Shown here: positions 22,343-33,196 of the stretch, one piece after another | Numbering within the stretch: the stretch's first letter is position 1 | Layout: every line of letters begins with the position of its first letter | Assembly: GCF_001625195.1 (NCBI RefSeq) | Contig: NC_054390.1 | Span: 558,001-622,000, forward strand | DNA from: Drechmeria coniospora | Lineage: Eukaryota; Ascomycota; Sordariomycetes; Hypocreales; Ophiocordycipitaceae | DNA: 64,000 nucleotides | Direction: 5' to 3' | Notes under the pieces: model-generated | The model's database searches: none | The model's input: the letters and a program-made list of their open reading frames with translations, nothing else | What the model was told of the DNA's origin: nothing | Translations under genes and position numbers: made by a program

Positions 22343-24474
22343 CTAGCACCCGGGCACGACCTGGACGTCGACGACGGCCGTTTGGCCGGCCTTGACCTTG
22401 GCAATGGCCTCCCTCAGCACGCCTTCCAGCTCCGACGCCTCCTTGACGCGAGCGGCGTGGATCTGGCCGTCGGCGGCCGCCTTGGCGATGCCGGAGTAGT
22501 CGGGCGTCGGGTCAAACGAGATGTTGGCCTCGTCGTTGGACGCCTTGGAGCCCAGGCCGTCGGGGTGGACGAGCAGCAGCGAGCGCCGGGGCGCGTGCCA
22601 GCCTGTCATGGCGGTCAGCAGGGACGATGGTGACGACGCGCGACAAACGGCCCCTCTCTCACCTTTGTTGTTGAGGACAATGGTCAGCACGGGAATGTTG
22701 TACCGTCCCGAAATCCAATAGACGCTGCCGGGGACGGTGAAGAGATAGGTGCCGTCGCCGACAATCTGCACGACAAACTTGCCCTCGCCGTCGTTCTCGG
22801 CGTCCGTGGCCAGCTTGATGCCGAGGGCGCCGCCGCCGGACCAGCCGAGGCCGCCGCCGCCGCAGTTGATCCACGAGCCGGGCTGCGTCGGCTGAATGTT
22901 GTCGTGGGCGAAGCCCGTGTTGGTGACGGCCTCGACGGCCCACAGCGTGTCCTCGGGGCAGAGCCGCTTGAGCGTCCTCGACAGGTAGCCGGTGCCGAAG
23001 CTGCCGTCGTCGAGGGGCTTGGCGCGCTCGGCGATGTCGGCCTTGAGCGCGTCGTATTCCCGCTCTCGCCTCCGGGCGCCCTCGGCGTTGTCGTTGGCCG
23101 CGAGCTTGGCGGCCGCGTCGCCGGTGCGGAGGGAGGCCTGGATCTGCTCGACCGACAGCAGCGCGTCGGCACGGTACCTCGCGGCGGCCTCGATGTAGAA
23201 GAGGGGCATCTGCTGCTTCAGAGGGTCCACGTCGACGTGGAAGATCTTGGCGTCGGGGCGCGGCTTGCAGCGCGTCGGGATCCAGGGCACGTCGCAGTCG
23301 ACGACGAGGATGACGTCGGCCTTTTCGATGATGTCATCGACGCCGAAGCGCAGGCCCCGCCAGGCCGGGTGGTCGGCAGGGAAGCACATGTCGCTGCCGC
23401 CGCAGTCGACGACCTGAAGGCCCCGGACGGTGTCGGCGAGCTCGACGACGGCGCCGGGGAACTTGTGGTTCCTGCCGCCGTAGGCGGTGACGAGGACGGG
23501 ACGCTTGGCGCCGGCGAGGGCGTCGGCGATGCGGTCGGCGGCGTTACGGGGGAGGCCGCCGAGCTGAACAGGATCCCACTCGGCCTGCTTGAGCGAGTAG
23601 GGCTCGATGTCGGCCTCCATGACCTCGCGGGCGCCGCAGAGGTAGACGGGGCCCTGGGGATCCGACTTGGCGAACTGGAGGGCGCGGTTGACCATCTGCT
23701 TGACGTTGGTGCCCGTCTTGATCTCGGCGGCGTAGCGGCAGTACTGGGAGACGATCTGCTTCTGATCGGGAACGTCCTGGATCCAGTGGATGAACTCGGT
23801 GCGGCTGCCGCGGAGCTCGCCGTCGATGGTGAAGGGCGAGAGGCCGGCGAAGACGAAGACGGGGGCGCGGCCGGTCGAGGCGTTGTGGACGGCGGCGCCG
23901 AGGCCCTGGGTGCCGACGTCGACGTGGACGATGACGCACTGGGGCTTGCCCGTGAGCCTCGCGTAGCCGTCGGCCATGGACATGGCAACCATCTGTTGCG
24001 GGCCGGAGCCGGGCCGTCAGCAGGCTACTCGCACGGCCCGTTCGCTCGGCGCCGGACGGCTCTTCGGAGCGTTACCTCGTTGGGGCAGGTGATGATGCGC
24101 GGAAACTTGGCGCGGGCCTCTCGCTGGCCCTTGACCATGGCTTCGATGATGCTCGGGTGGTCGGAGCCGAGGTTGACGAAGCAGTGGGTGATGCCGGCCT
24201 CCCAGATGGCCTCGAAGAAGGCAAACGAGGCCGTGTACATGTTGCTGGCATCGGCCGCCATGGCAGACGAGGTTGAGGTCGACGCTTGCCTCGCCGGGAC
24301 GCTCCGGGCCGTCGACGGGAGGGCGAGCGACGGGCGGCGGAGGCTCGTCGGGGGCGTCGAGGACGAGGAGCTGCGAGCGGCGACGAGGCCGGCCGGGAGG
24401 AGCTGGGCCGTGCGGCTGCTCGGACGACACCTCCAGAGGGTCGGGAGCAATCTCGCGCGCGGGAGGAGGGCCAT
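22343..24474 (-). CDS. thiamine-diphosphate-dependent enzyme, acetolactate synthase / benzoylformate decarboxylase type
   Basis: Three exons (24474-24076, 23992-22663, 22602-22343), introns 83 and 60 nt, protein 662 aa. The N-terminal 75 residues are Arg/Ser/Ala-rich and look like a mitochondrial presequence; an internal Met (MAADASNMYTA) could start a cytosolic form. The three ThDP-enzyme domains are recognisable. The PYR domain has the catalytic Glu at CPNE, the last codon of exon 1, followed by MVAMSMADGYARLTGK. The central domain follows, then the PP domain with the Mg/ThDP motif VGDGTYLF about 27 residues before LNN. Intron 2 splits NNK from GWHAPRR. Enzymes of this fold decarboxylate or ligate 2-oxo acids. 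It is not a close match to the anabolic Ilv2 pattern I know, so the exact substrate is open. Start by signal-like sequence and the frame-setting ATG at 24474. Confidence 0.9.
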
Positions 24475-25129
24475 GGTAGGCGCTAGGTGCTGTCAGCGAC
24501 GGTGCAGGCCAGGCGTGCAGGCGTGCCGTTGCGAGCGTGGGAAAGTAGAGTTGAGCTCGCTCGAGTCAAGGGGCCGAGGGATTGGCCAGGAGGGAGACGA
24601 AGGATAAGGGGGGGACGTTGTGGTTGTGGCGGGGTCGGGCGTGGCGGGGCGCTCGGGTGACTCCGAATCGACGATTAGATCAATCCATCGTGAACTTGAT
24701 CCTCAAGTCCCACTCGCCGCAGCCGTCGGTGAGCGGGCGACGGTGAGCGAGCGGTCACGGGGTTTCGGGTCACGGGTCACGGCGTGGCCGACGACGGCTG
24801 GGGGGAGGGAAGGGGGAGTAGAGAAAGATGGAATGCCGGGTCGGTGAGTCGACAGGTGCAGCCGGGAACGATGGCGACATACCTGCGACGATGCTGACGT
24901 CAAGAGCGAAGAGTGATGGTCGTCGGCCGACGCCTGCTATTGCCACCACCTGCCAGCTGCTTCGAGGTAATTAGGCCGAGCAGAGGCTATCGATCCAATC
25001 GAAAGAAATATGCCGTTTGGGGAAGCAGCGGGTGTGCCGATTGGGCGGATGCGAGAGGGGCCGTGTGACGTGAATCTGCTGCACGTTGATCGATGGACGA
25101 AGGGAGGGAGGCAAGGCTCGAGACGAGGA

Positions 25130-25255
25130 GGGAGAGGGGAGTGGCGAGAAATGCAGGCGTCGAGGAGGGAGAGAGGAGTGGCGAGAAATGCAGGCGTCGA
25201 GGAGGGAGGGAGGACTGGCGAGAAATGCAGGCGTCGAGGCGGTCGAAGGAGGGGT
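25130..25255. repeat. 37-bp tandem repeat, three copies
   Basis: The unit contains TGGCGAGAAATGCAGGCGTC followed by GAGGAGGGAGRGAGGA. Confidence 0.9.
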
Positions 25256-26009
25256 TTCGGCAATGGGCGAGATGGGCGTATCGAGCAGCTCAGGCGTCGA
25301 TGGTATCGTAGTCGACGGAGCGAGCCGTTCGCCGTTTGCCTGGTGCTGTGCGGCGGCGTGTCGTTCTGGTCTTCTCACGATAGATGCCGAATCGGGTCAT
25401 TGTCCTGACTTGTTGGTCGTTGGGGTCGATCGTCTTGGTCGTTCAAGGGAGGAGGAGAGGTAGAGCGAGTGGGGGGAGACGCCAGGGGAGAGAGGGGAGA
25501 GGGAGGGAGCTTGGCTGCGAACTACGACGTTGGCGCCGTCGGTCTGCGGTCTGCGGTCAGGCCAGGCACGGTACGGTACCTCGACAGGCCCCAACGGCGC
25601 AGTGACCGATGCGGTACGGCAGGTTCGCGGTGCCGCGTAGGCGCACTTTGTACAGGCATGTACAGGCACTCGAGGAACCGCGCCGAGGTGGGCGGGAAAG
25701 CACCCGGCGCGGGGTGCGAGGGTACTCGCAGGTACTTGCATCTCGTCTCTCGTCGTACTCTTGCCAGGTACCCACGCGGTACCGCGGCCGAGCTCGCTTG
25801 TACAGGTACACACGAATGTCGGTGAAAGTTGAGCAAAGTGCGGTAGGCACGATGGTGGCAGTAGTTGCCGAAGCCAAGTCTCTGCCGCCGAGCTCGCAAC
25901 GCCACGACCGACGCGCACGGGGCAGAAGCTGGTCGTCTCTTTCCGCGCCGTCGATGGACGCTCTTGCTGCCGGGGAACGCATTACGTGGACGATGTACAC
26001 TGTATGTAC

Positions 26010-26250
26010 ACGAGCAGTCGTATACTGTATGCGCAGTGGCGAGTATGCTGCAGGTGTACTGTATGTATATTAGCAGTCGTATACTGTATACGCAGTGGCG
26101 AGTATGCTGCAGGTGTACTGTATGTATATTAGCAGTCGTATCCTGTATGCGCAGTGGCGAGTATGCTGCATGTGCAGCTGTATACTGTATGTATATTAGC
26201 AGTCGTATCCTCTATGCGCAGTGGCAAGTATGCTGCATGTGCAGTATACA
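26010..26250. repeat. 59-bp tandem repeat, about four copies
   Basis: The unit contains GCGCAGTGGCGAGTATGCTG and TGTATGTATATTAGCAGTCG. The array ends where the CTGTTGT minisatellite begins. Confidence 0.9.
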
Positions 26251-26284
26251 TGTGCTGCGTTTGGAGTGCTGCGTTTGGGGTACT

Positions 26285-26665
26285 GCATGTCCAGTTGTAT
26301 GCTGTTGTGTGCTGTTGTGTGCTGTTGTAGGTGTATACTGTTGTATACTGTTGTACACTGTTGTGTGTTGTACTTACTGTTGTGTGCTGTTGTAGGTGCA
26401 CACTGTTGTATACTGTTGTGTGCTGTTGTTGGTGTACACTGTTGTGTGCTGTTGCAGGTGTGCACTGTTGTATACCGATGTATACAGTAGGTACTATTGT
26501 GTGCTGTTGTAGGAGTACACTGTGTATACTGTCATCTATTGTTGCAGGTGCAAGTACACTGTTGTATGCCAGTAGTACTGTTTCATACTGTCGTACACTG
26601 TTCTATACTTACTACTGCCTACCTAGTACTGCTGTATATGGAGTGCTATATTGAGCTGTACACTG
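26285..26665. repeat. CTGTTGTGTG-type minisatellite, left block
   Basis: Irregular array of CTGTTGTGTG, CTGTTGTAGGTG and CACTGTTGTATA units. It ends in a unique tail with TTCATACTGTCGTA, TATACTTACT and GTGCTATATTG. The same array and the same tail recur at 29265-30015 in the same orientation. Confidence 0.9.
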
Positions 26666-26704
26666 TATGTACATTGGCAGTCGTATAGCTCTTATGCGTC
26701 GCGG

Positions 26705-26840
26705 ACTTTTCGGGAGAGAATTATAATTCTTCAAGATGGCAAATGGGAGAAAACTATAATTCCTAGAGATAATAGATGGGAGAGAATTATAATTCTTAAA
26801 GATGGTATATAGGAGAGAACTATAATGCCTAAAGATGGTA
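26705..26840. repeat. about 33-bp tandem repeat with palindromic core, four copies
   Basis: Each unit reads roughly GGGAGAGAATTATAATTCTT plus AAGATGGTAGAT. The core GAATTATAATTC is a perfect palindrome in two of the four units. It lies between the left minisatellite and the secreted-protein gene. Confidence 0.9.
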
Positions 26841-27255
26841 GATGGAAGAGCAAACGACGTCACCCGTTCTGTTGTGCTCGCTGCCGTCGCACCTGTGCTC
26901 GTGCTTGGGACCAACGGCGTCGTGGAAGCAGGGGCCTGTAGGGTTCTGCCGACACGACGTCTTCGAGTTAGGTTTGCTACAACGGCTGCCTGTATAGTTA
27001 CGCGCTGCCTGCAGAAAGCCGGCCGTACTTGACACACAAGCGTAGGATCTGTCGTCTGATTCAAGAGACCTCAAGTGTGTGTTGCATGTATATAGTGGCC
27101 AATGGTAGACTAGGATCACGTGATCGTGTAGCGCACGATTATCGAGAGCATAAAAGTGGCCGCACAGGCGCAGCCTCTTTTGCCTCCTTTCGTGCCAAAT
27201 TGAATCCATTGAAAGAAATCTCTTGTTCCCAGTCTCCCCCGGAAGCGAACCGACA

Positions 27256-28474
27256 TCAAGTGAAAAAGGTGACTCTACCCTGACCAGGATCCACGAGGCA
27301 ATAATTGTGACCACCTTTGACCACCCACGCCTTGCCTTCTGGGCACGGGTTACCGCTTGGAGCAAATGTCTCGTCGCACAAGGCGACTCCGGCAGTTGGA
27401 TCTCGCATTTGGCGACGGCCACCAACCCGCTGCTGACTGGGATTAGGACAATGAGATTCCTGAATGCCCTCCAAAGTCAACTCGCGACCCGATCCATCTG
27501 CAGGTGGCATGTGGCAAATGCTTGACCCTCCTCCATTCTCCATCCAGATCTCCCCCGGTTTGCAGGGATTCAACATGCCATTCGCGGGCTTGCACGAGAA
27601 GCCTCTATAGTCGAAATGGACTAATGTGCTCATGTCGCAAAAAGATTGGTAATTGCAAACATCTTTGTTGTTGACTGCCAAACCGTTCTTCGAGATTTGC
27701 AAACATGAGTCTTTGGGAGAATCATTTCGGGGAGGATTCGGTAGAGTCATGCATTTGTTTGCATCAAAGTCCCAGTATTGGTTAGTGTAGACGGGACAGT
27801 CTCTACATTCGTAATAATACTAGAGGAGATTCCCATAAGCGTCCCGCCGGCAAGATCCAACTTGCTGGAGAGCAACTTACATATTTATTATCTGCACAGG
27901 TCCTCTCGGCAGGCTTAGTATGTTCTGGTTGACCAATTTCCTGAGCGGTTTCCTGGGGTTTGTCGTTTTCGATTGTCGAGTCGGCCTGCGAGTTACTTTG
28001 ACTAGTCTCCTCGGCGGTAGCATCGGGATTAGGTTTGCTGCAATCTTTCCATCTTTTGTGATAAATCGAAAATCTACCGTTCTTGAGGTCTTTGTAAAAC
28101 TCTTCTCTGTGGTAGTTGTCTAGGGACTCCTGTGCCTCTTCCTCGTTTTGGGCTTCGCAGGCTTTCCTTTCTTTTTCTTCTTTCTTTTGTTTCCTCCATT
28201 CGTCTTTTTTCGACTGGGGCCAATCGTTTACACATTGAATCTTGATATAGTCCCACCAACCAAAACAATCACTTTGCGTCATGACTTGCTTCACACCGGG
28301 AGAGCTTCCCACAGCTAAAGCATGAACCATTTTGAAGCCTTTACTGAGCGCTTTACCGGCGGACGCTAAACCTCTGGCTCTAGGATGCAATCTTGGTTGT
28401 ATATTTTGGTCTGGTATCATCAGCGCCAGTCCGAGTTTGGCGAGCAATGTGACGAGGACAACTGTAGCCCTCAT
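27256..28474 (-). CDS. cysteine-containing secreted protein with an internal duplicated Cys module
   Basis: Two exons (28474-27881 and 27819-27256), intron of 61 nt (GTAAGT...CTCTAG), phase 0, product 385 aa. The signal peptide is MRATVVLVTLLAKLGLALM. Residues about 85-165 are Lys/Glu-rich. The exon junction joins CADNKY to YYYECRDCPV, so the Cys-rich part starts at the splice site. The C-terminal half holds two similar modules, NPCKPGEIWMENGGGSSIC and NPCPEGKAWVVKGGHNYC, sharing NPC-x2-G-x2-W-x4-G-x3-C. No family was recognised. Base composition is more AT-rich (roughly 45% GC by eye) than the other genes here, and it is the only gene in an island bracketed by homologous minisatellites. It is a candidate effector or cell-surface protein by architecture only. 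The 3' end could continue through another intron beginning at GTAGAG near the stop. Confidence 0.75.
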
Positions 28475-29011
28475 GTTGGCGATAACACACTAGAGAGGAA
28501 TATTGCAGCAAGGACGCAGGAAAAGGCAACGAGGCGAAAAAAAGAGCGAGGAGAATCGGAAAAAGGCAAAACTAAGCAAGTTGAGGGGAAAGGTGGCAAT
28601 GCGCTTTAGCAGTATGGAGAATGAATGTTCAGCTAGAACTGATGATTATCTCAAGGACGAAAACGAAGTAGGCTGGGGATATGGACATGATCTCCTGTCT
28701 CTCGAACGAAAGGGATAGGACGACCCTACTATATTTACATACATGCTAAAAGATTGTACTGTAATCATGCGCCTCCCAAGTCGGGCGTTTGGTACGATAG
28801 AATGCAATAGGGTCATTGTCTCGCAAGACTGTCTTGCATTAACGATCGCTTCAGCCAACCTTTCTTTCTTTCCCTGAAATACGGGCTTCTGTTTGGAGGC
28901 CCGCCATACAGCTGGGAAGTACGATAAAGGATGGAGGCTAGATTGACAAGTGTTTGGGATAAGCCTGCTGTGATGGGAAAATGACGACGCTAGATGCTGT
29001 ATGATGGCGCA
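28475..29011. other. AT-richer 5' flank of the secreted-protein gene
   Basis: Contains no gene; presumably promoter sequence. Nothing distinctive was seen. Confidence 0.4.
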
Positions 29012-29066
29012 GTAATTGCATCGCATTAATTGCATCGCATTAATTGCATCGCATTAATTGCATCGC
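29012..29066. repeat. 14-bp tandem repeat, four copies
   Basis: GCATTAATTGCATC repeated head to tail; the unit is itself nearly palindromic (ATTAAT). Confidence 0.95.
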
Positions 29067-29264
29067 CGCCATGTGGCGCGGCTTTTCGAGGTACCGATTG
29101 GCGGGGCGCGCGCGCGAAAAGGTACTTGCCGTCGGGGTCGTCCAGCTATCCGCCGCCGCGCGGCGGGGCGTAAGAAAAAACACAAGCGTACGGGCGGAAT
29201 AGATTGTTGGACGAATACGACGTTGCATCGGCCGCAGAGGCACCCGGGCAGCTGCAAAATATTC

Positions 29265-30015
29265 CCGTTGTATACTGTTGTGTGCTGTTGTGTGCTGTTG
29301 TAGGTGTACGCTGTTGTGCACTGTTGTGTGTTGTTGTTGGTGTACACTGTTGTACACTGTTATGCTGTATACTGTTGTGTACTGTTGTGTGCTGTTGTAG
29401 GTGTGCAATGTTGTATACTGTTGTATACTGTTGCGTGCTGTTGTGTGCTGTTGTTGGTGTACACTGTGTGTGCTGTTGTAGGTGTGCACTGTTGTATACT
29501 GCTGTATGCTGTTGTGTGCTGTTGTTGGTGTCCACTGTTGTATACTGTTGTATGATGTACTGTATACTGCTGTAAACTGTTGTGTGCTGTTGTAAGTGTG
29601 CACTGTTGTACAGGTACTATTGTGTGCTGTTGCATGCCGTTGTACTGTACTCCGTATACTGTTGTGTGCTGTTGTAGGTGTGCACCGTTGTACTGATGTA
29701 TACAGTAGGTACTATTGTGTGCTGTTGTAGGTGTACGCTGTTGTGCACTGTTGTGTGTTGTTGGTGTACACTGTTGTACACTGTTGTGCTGTATACTGTT
29801 GTGTACTGTTGTGTGCTGTTGTAGGTGTGCACTGTTGTATACTATGTGTGCTGTTGTAGGTGTGCACTGTTGTGTACTGTTGTATACAGTGTGCTGTTGT
29901 AGGTGTATACTGTTGAATACTGTTGTGTACTGTCATCTATTGTTGTACAAGTACACTGTTTCATACTGTCGTAAACTGTTTTATACTTACTGCTCTATAT
30001 AAAGTGCTATATTGT
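29265..30015. repeat. CTGTTGTGTG-type minisatellite, right block
   Basis: About 750 bp of the same irregular units as the left block, with the same right-hand tail (TTCATACTGTCGTA, TTTTATACTTACT, GTGCTATATTG). It is about twice as long as the left block. Confidence 0.9.
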
Positions 30016-30204
30016 AGGTACGTATTGCCGTTTGCCGTCGGCAAGTTCCATATGCCGAGTACAGTGCAGTACAAGCAATGTACATGCGCACATCTGGCCC
30101 CTCACGCCCCCGCATGCATGCGGGCATGACGTCAGGTGTGTCGCTGCATGTCACTGCATGTCACCGCATGTCACCGCATGTCACCGCATGTCACCGCACC
30201 CCAT

Positions 30205-30520
30205 TTACAGTGCTCCCTCTGTACTCTACAGTGCTCCCTCTGTACTCTACAGTGCTCCCTCTGTACTCTACAGTGCTCCCTCTGTACTCTACAGTGCTCC
30301 CTCTGTACTCTACAGTGCTCCCTCTGTACTCGTGCTCCCTCTGTACTCGTGCTCCCTCTGGACTCCGTACAGCTCCCCCTACTCTACAGTGCTCCCTCTG
30401 TACTCTACAGTGCTCCCTCTGTACTCGTGCTCCCTCTGGACTCCGTACAGCTCCCCCGCACTCCGTACAGCACCCCCTCCGTACTCCGTACAGCACCCCC
30501 TCCGTACATACCTGTAGCCC
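30205..30520. repeat. 21-bp and shorter tandem repeats
   Basis: About six copies of TACAGTGCTCCCTCTGTACT, then CGTGCTCCCTCTGTACT and GTACAGCTCCCCC variants. Confidence 0.95.
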
Positions 30521-30834
30521 CCCTGTTTTTGAACAGTCACGGACATGATGTTTAGTACATTTCACAGCTATTCGGTGCTGTTACACCTAAATTCGCGCAT
30601 CAAAGTACTGTTAAAGGCTGGTTTGTAGTGTAGCTTGCGACATATAGAATCGAGAAACAGCTCTACCAGTCTGTACTTTGCAAACTATCATGTCGTAGAC
30701 TTACCAGCTGTCAAAGATTAACAGTACTTTTTGGTTCTTTATAAAATTTAAATAAACAGTTATTCGCGCAGTTAACAGTAATTTGTATAACTAACAGCTG
30801 TTATTTCTCAATATATTGTTGTGCCTCAATCGTG

Positions 30835-30925
30835 CCTCAATTGCTACCTCAATCGTACCTCAATCGCTACCTCAATCGTGCCTCAATCACTGCCTCAATC
30901 GCTGCCTCAATCGCTGCCTTAAAGT
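30835..30925. repeat. 10-12 bp CCTCAATCG array
   Basis: About nine copies of GCCTCAATCGT/CT within the AT-rich interior of the inverted-repeat element. Confidence 0.9.
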
Positions 30926-31620
30926 ATGTTAAGCGACAATATATATTAAGTAGCAATGTATGTTAAGTAGTAATGTACTCTGTATGTTAAGCAACAATAT
31001 GTTGAGCGATAATATATGTTGAGCAATACTATATATCAGCGTAATAATAGTATGCCTTTTGGACATACTCTTATATATATAGCCCTTTTGTATTTCTACA
31101 GGCTCTTGTATTAAACACTACACAATGTCTTGTGTCATGTTTGTATAGCTACTATATTTGTATTATAAATTACTGACCAGAACAAAGGTGTTTCACATGA
31201 TCGCTACCCTAACAGTCTGTCGGCACCTTGACATCCGATTACGAGGCTGTCACGTACGCGTAGGTACAGAGGGAGCACTGTAAATGGGGTGCTGTACGAG
31301 TACAGAGGGAGCACTGTAAATGGGGTGCTTGAGTACTAGGTACTCTGTGCCTCGTACAGAGTAATGTATCCTGAACCTAATCCTATAAAGATATCAGTTA
31401 AATATCCAAAATAAATAGAGACAACAATCTACTCCGTACTCTGTGCCTGCTCCGCCATTTCATTCGCATCGCGCCCATCTGACGTGTGCTCTGTTCTGCA
31501 ACATAGCTTGCCGATGCTGCGGGTGCCGTCGATGCATTCACTCTACTGCGAGCCTCGTCATGCTCAACTTGCGTCTGCCCTTTCTCTGCCGCCGAACAAA
31601 ACTCCCCCTCGAGCTCACCA

Positions 31621-33196
31621 CTACCTTCTCTCTTCCGGCTCGATGCTCTGAGGGTTGCGGAAAATGTCCCGCCCGTCCCACAGGTGCTTAATCTGCCTCA
31701 GCCGTGCCAGCTTGTGCCCCCAGTAGGCCTTCGGACCGCTCCTCCCGTCGAGCGCGAGGTCGACGTGGCCGGCGTACGTCGTGCCCACGCCCGTCGCCTT
31801 GATGCACCGGTGCACGCCGTCGACGAACCGCCGGCTCCCCGCCGGCAGCCGCGACGGCCCGACGACAAAGGCCTGGTACATGACGACCTTGTCGCGGTGC
31901 GGGTACGCCGTCGCCTTGTCGGCCACGTCGGCGACGGCGCCGCCCTCGGAGCTGAAGACAATGTACCACGGCGCCCGCGCCTTGTGGCCCGCGGCGTGGT
32001 AGAACATGCTCTCCATGTCGTACCCCCGCGGCAGGTTCTTCTCGTGAAAGGCAAACGACCGGCTGTAAAAGTACGACGGCAGGTCGCCGAGGTACATGCT
32101 CGACCGGCCGGCCTCGTCGTGGAGGTGGTCGAGCCAGTCGACGACCTGCGTGTCCGCCATGTCGCCCTGCGGCAGCCTCGCGACGAGGCCGCTGGCCGCA
32201 AACTCCATCATGCTGCCGTAAAAGGTGGCCAGGATGACGACGCCGTGCGCGTGGGCGACGAAGCGCGTGTGGAAGCGCCGGTCGAGCCTCGGGTCCGCCG
32301 CGAGCGCCTGCCAGGCCATGAGCAGGCCCGTCATGCCGTCCGGCGTGTCGTCGACGAACCGGTAGCGGTACTGGACCACCTGCGTCGGCTCCGGCCGCGT
32401 GCGGAGCGTGAGCTGCGTGACGATGCCGAAGGAGCCGCCGGCGCCGCGCAGGGCCCAGAACAGGTCGCCGTTGGTCGTCACGTTGGCCGTCCGGACCGCG
32501 CCGTCCGACGTCACCACCTCGACCGAGAGCACGTGGTCGAGCGTCGTCCCCCACATGCGCGACATGGGACCGAGGCCGCCCTGTCGGCGTCGTATCCGAT
32601 GGTGAGCATCGCACGCGCGACACGGCGAGGGGCGAGGGGCGAGGGGCGGGCGAGCGAGCGAGCGACCTACCACGGTGGCGTGGCCGCCGATGCCAATGTT
32701 CGGCGAGGTGCCGTGCGAGATTGCTCGACCGCCTTCGTCGTGCAGGCGGCGGGCGAGGGTGCCGAGCCGGATGCCGGCGCCGACCGTCGCCTGCCACGTC
32801 CCTCGATCCATCGAAAAGCCCTGCAGCTCCTCGAGGTCGATGACGAGCGCGTTGCTCGATCCGCCGAGTCCGTGGTTTCTGCCGTCAAACCGTCCATCCG
32901 TCAGCTCCGTCGAGAGTCGGCAGCGGGCCGCGAGCGTACCCGTACGAGTGCCCGCCCGACCTGGCCTGGACGCCCACCCCGCGCACGATGGCGCACCGAA
33001 CGGCGGCCGCGACCTCTTCGGCGCTCGTCGGTCTGAACACCGCCAGGGGCGTCACTGGGAATTCGAGGTTGTACGTCCTGACCCAAGCATCCTTGTACGT
33101 CGGGTCTGCGGGGACGCCGACGCAGCCGACGCGGCCCTCGCAGATGGAGGCAAGGCAATGCCGAATCGAGGGCACGCTGGACGACTTGTTACCCAT
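31621..33196 (-). CDS. FAD-linked oxidoreductase, berberine-bridge/oligosaccharide-oxidase type
   Basis: Three exons (33196-32940, 32878-32671, 32580-31621), introns 61 and 90 nt, phases consistent, 474 aa. PCMH-type FAD-binding domain (PF01565) at about 35-215: RSGGHSYG supplies the His (about residue 83) that binds FAD covalently in this family, and GIGGHATVGGLG follows. The BBE C-terminal domain is visible as AYWGHKLARLRQIK...GRDIF. Bicovalent members carry a Cys in a GTCP block; here the block reads GTSP (Ser about 144), so a single covalent link is expected. There is no signal peptide; the start MGNKSSS fits an N-myristoylation consensus, suggesting membrane association. The family oxidises alcohols or sugars, or closes rings in secondary metabolism. 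No biosynthetic cluster surrounds it, so the substrate is unknown. Confidence 0.92.

Larger units (their letters stand above)
24475..27255. other. gene-free stretch rich in minisatellites
   Basis: No gene was recognised. 25130-25255, 26000-26245, 26285-26645 and 26705-26840 are tandem arrays listed separately; the rest has no coding character. Confidence 0.5.
30196..31328. mobile_element. candidate non-autonomous DNA transposon with perfect 29-bp inverted ends
   Basis: The left end 30196-30224 and the right end 31300-31328 are perfect inverted copies; the motif is GCACCCCATTTACAGTGCTC followed by CCTCTGTAC. A second right-end copy sits at 31264-31292. Inside the left end the 21-mer TACAGTGCTCCCTCTGTACTC is tandemly amplified (30205-30430). 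The interior 30540-31240 is AT-rich with a CCTCAATCG array and has no open frame of note. CAGTG preceded by TA is the usual Tc1/mariner end arrangement, but no transposase is present and target-site duplication cannot be shown. Confidence 0.55.

Noticed and set aside
26196..26490. Cys/Val-rich or Thr/Gln-rich frames across the CTGTTGT arrays (also 29040-29936)
   Set aside because: They are by-products of the minisatellite unit, open on both strands, with no start context or domain.
26285..30015. Minisatellite blocks as long terminal repeats of a retrotransposon
   Set aside because: No reverse transcriptase, integrase, primer-binding site or polypurine tract between them, and the blocks differ twofold in length.
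22343..33196. A secondary-metabolite gene cluster including the ThDP enzyme and FAD oxidoreductase
   Set aside because: No polyketide synthase, peptide synthetase, terpene cyclase or cluster regulator nearby; the two genes are 7 kb apart across repeat DNA.
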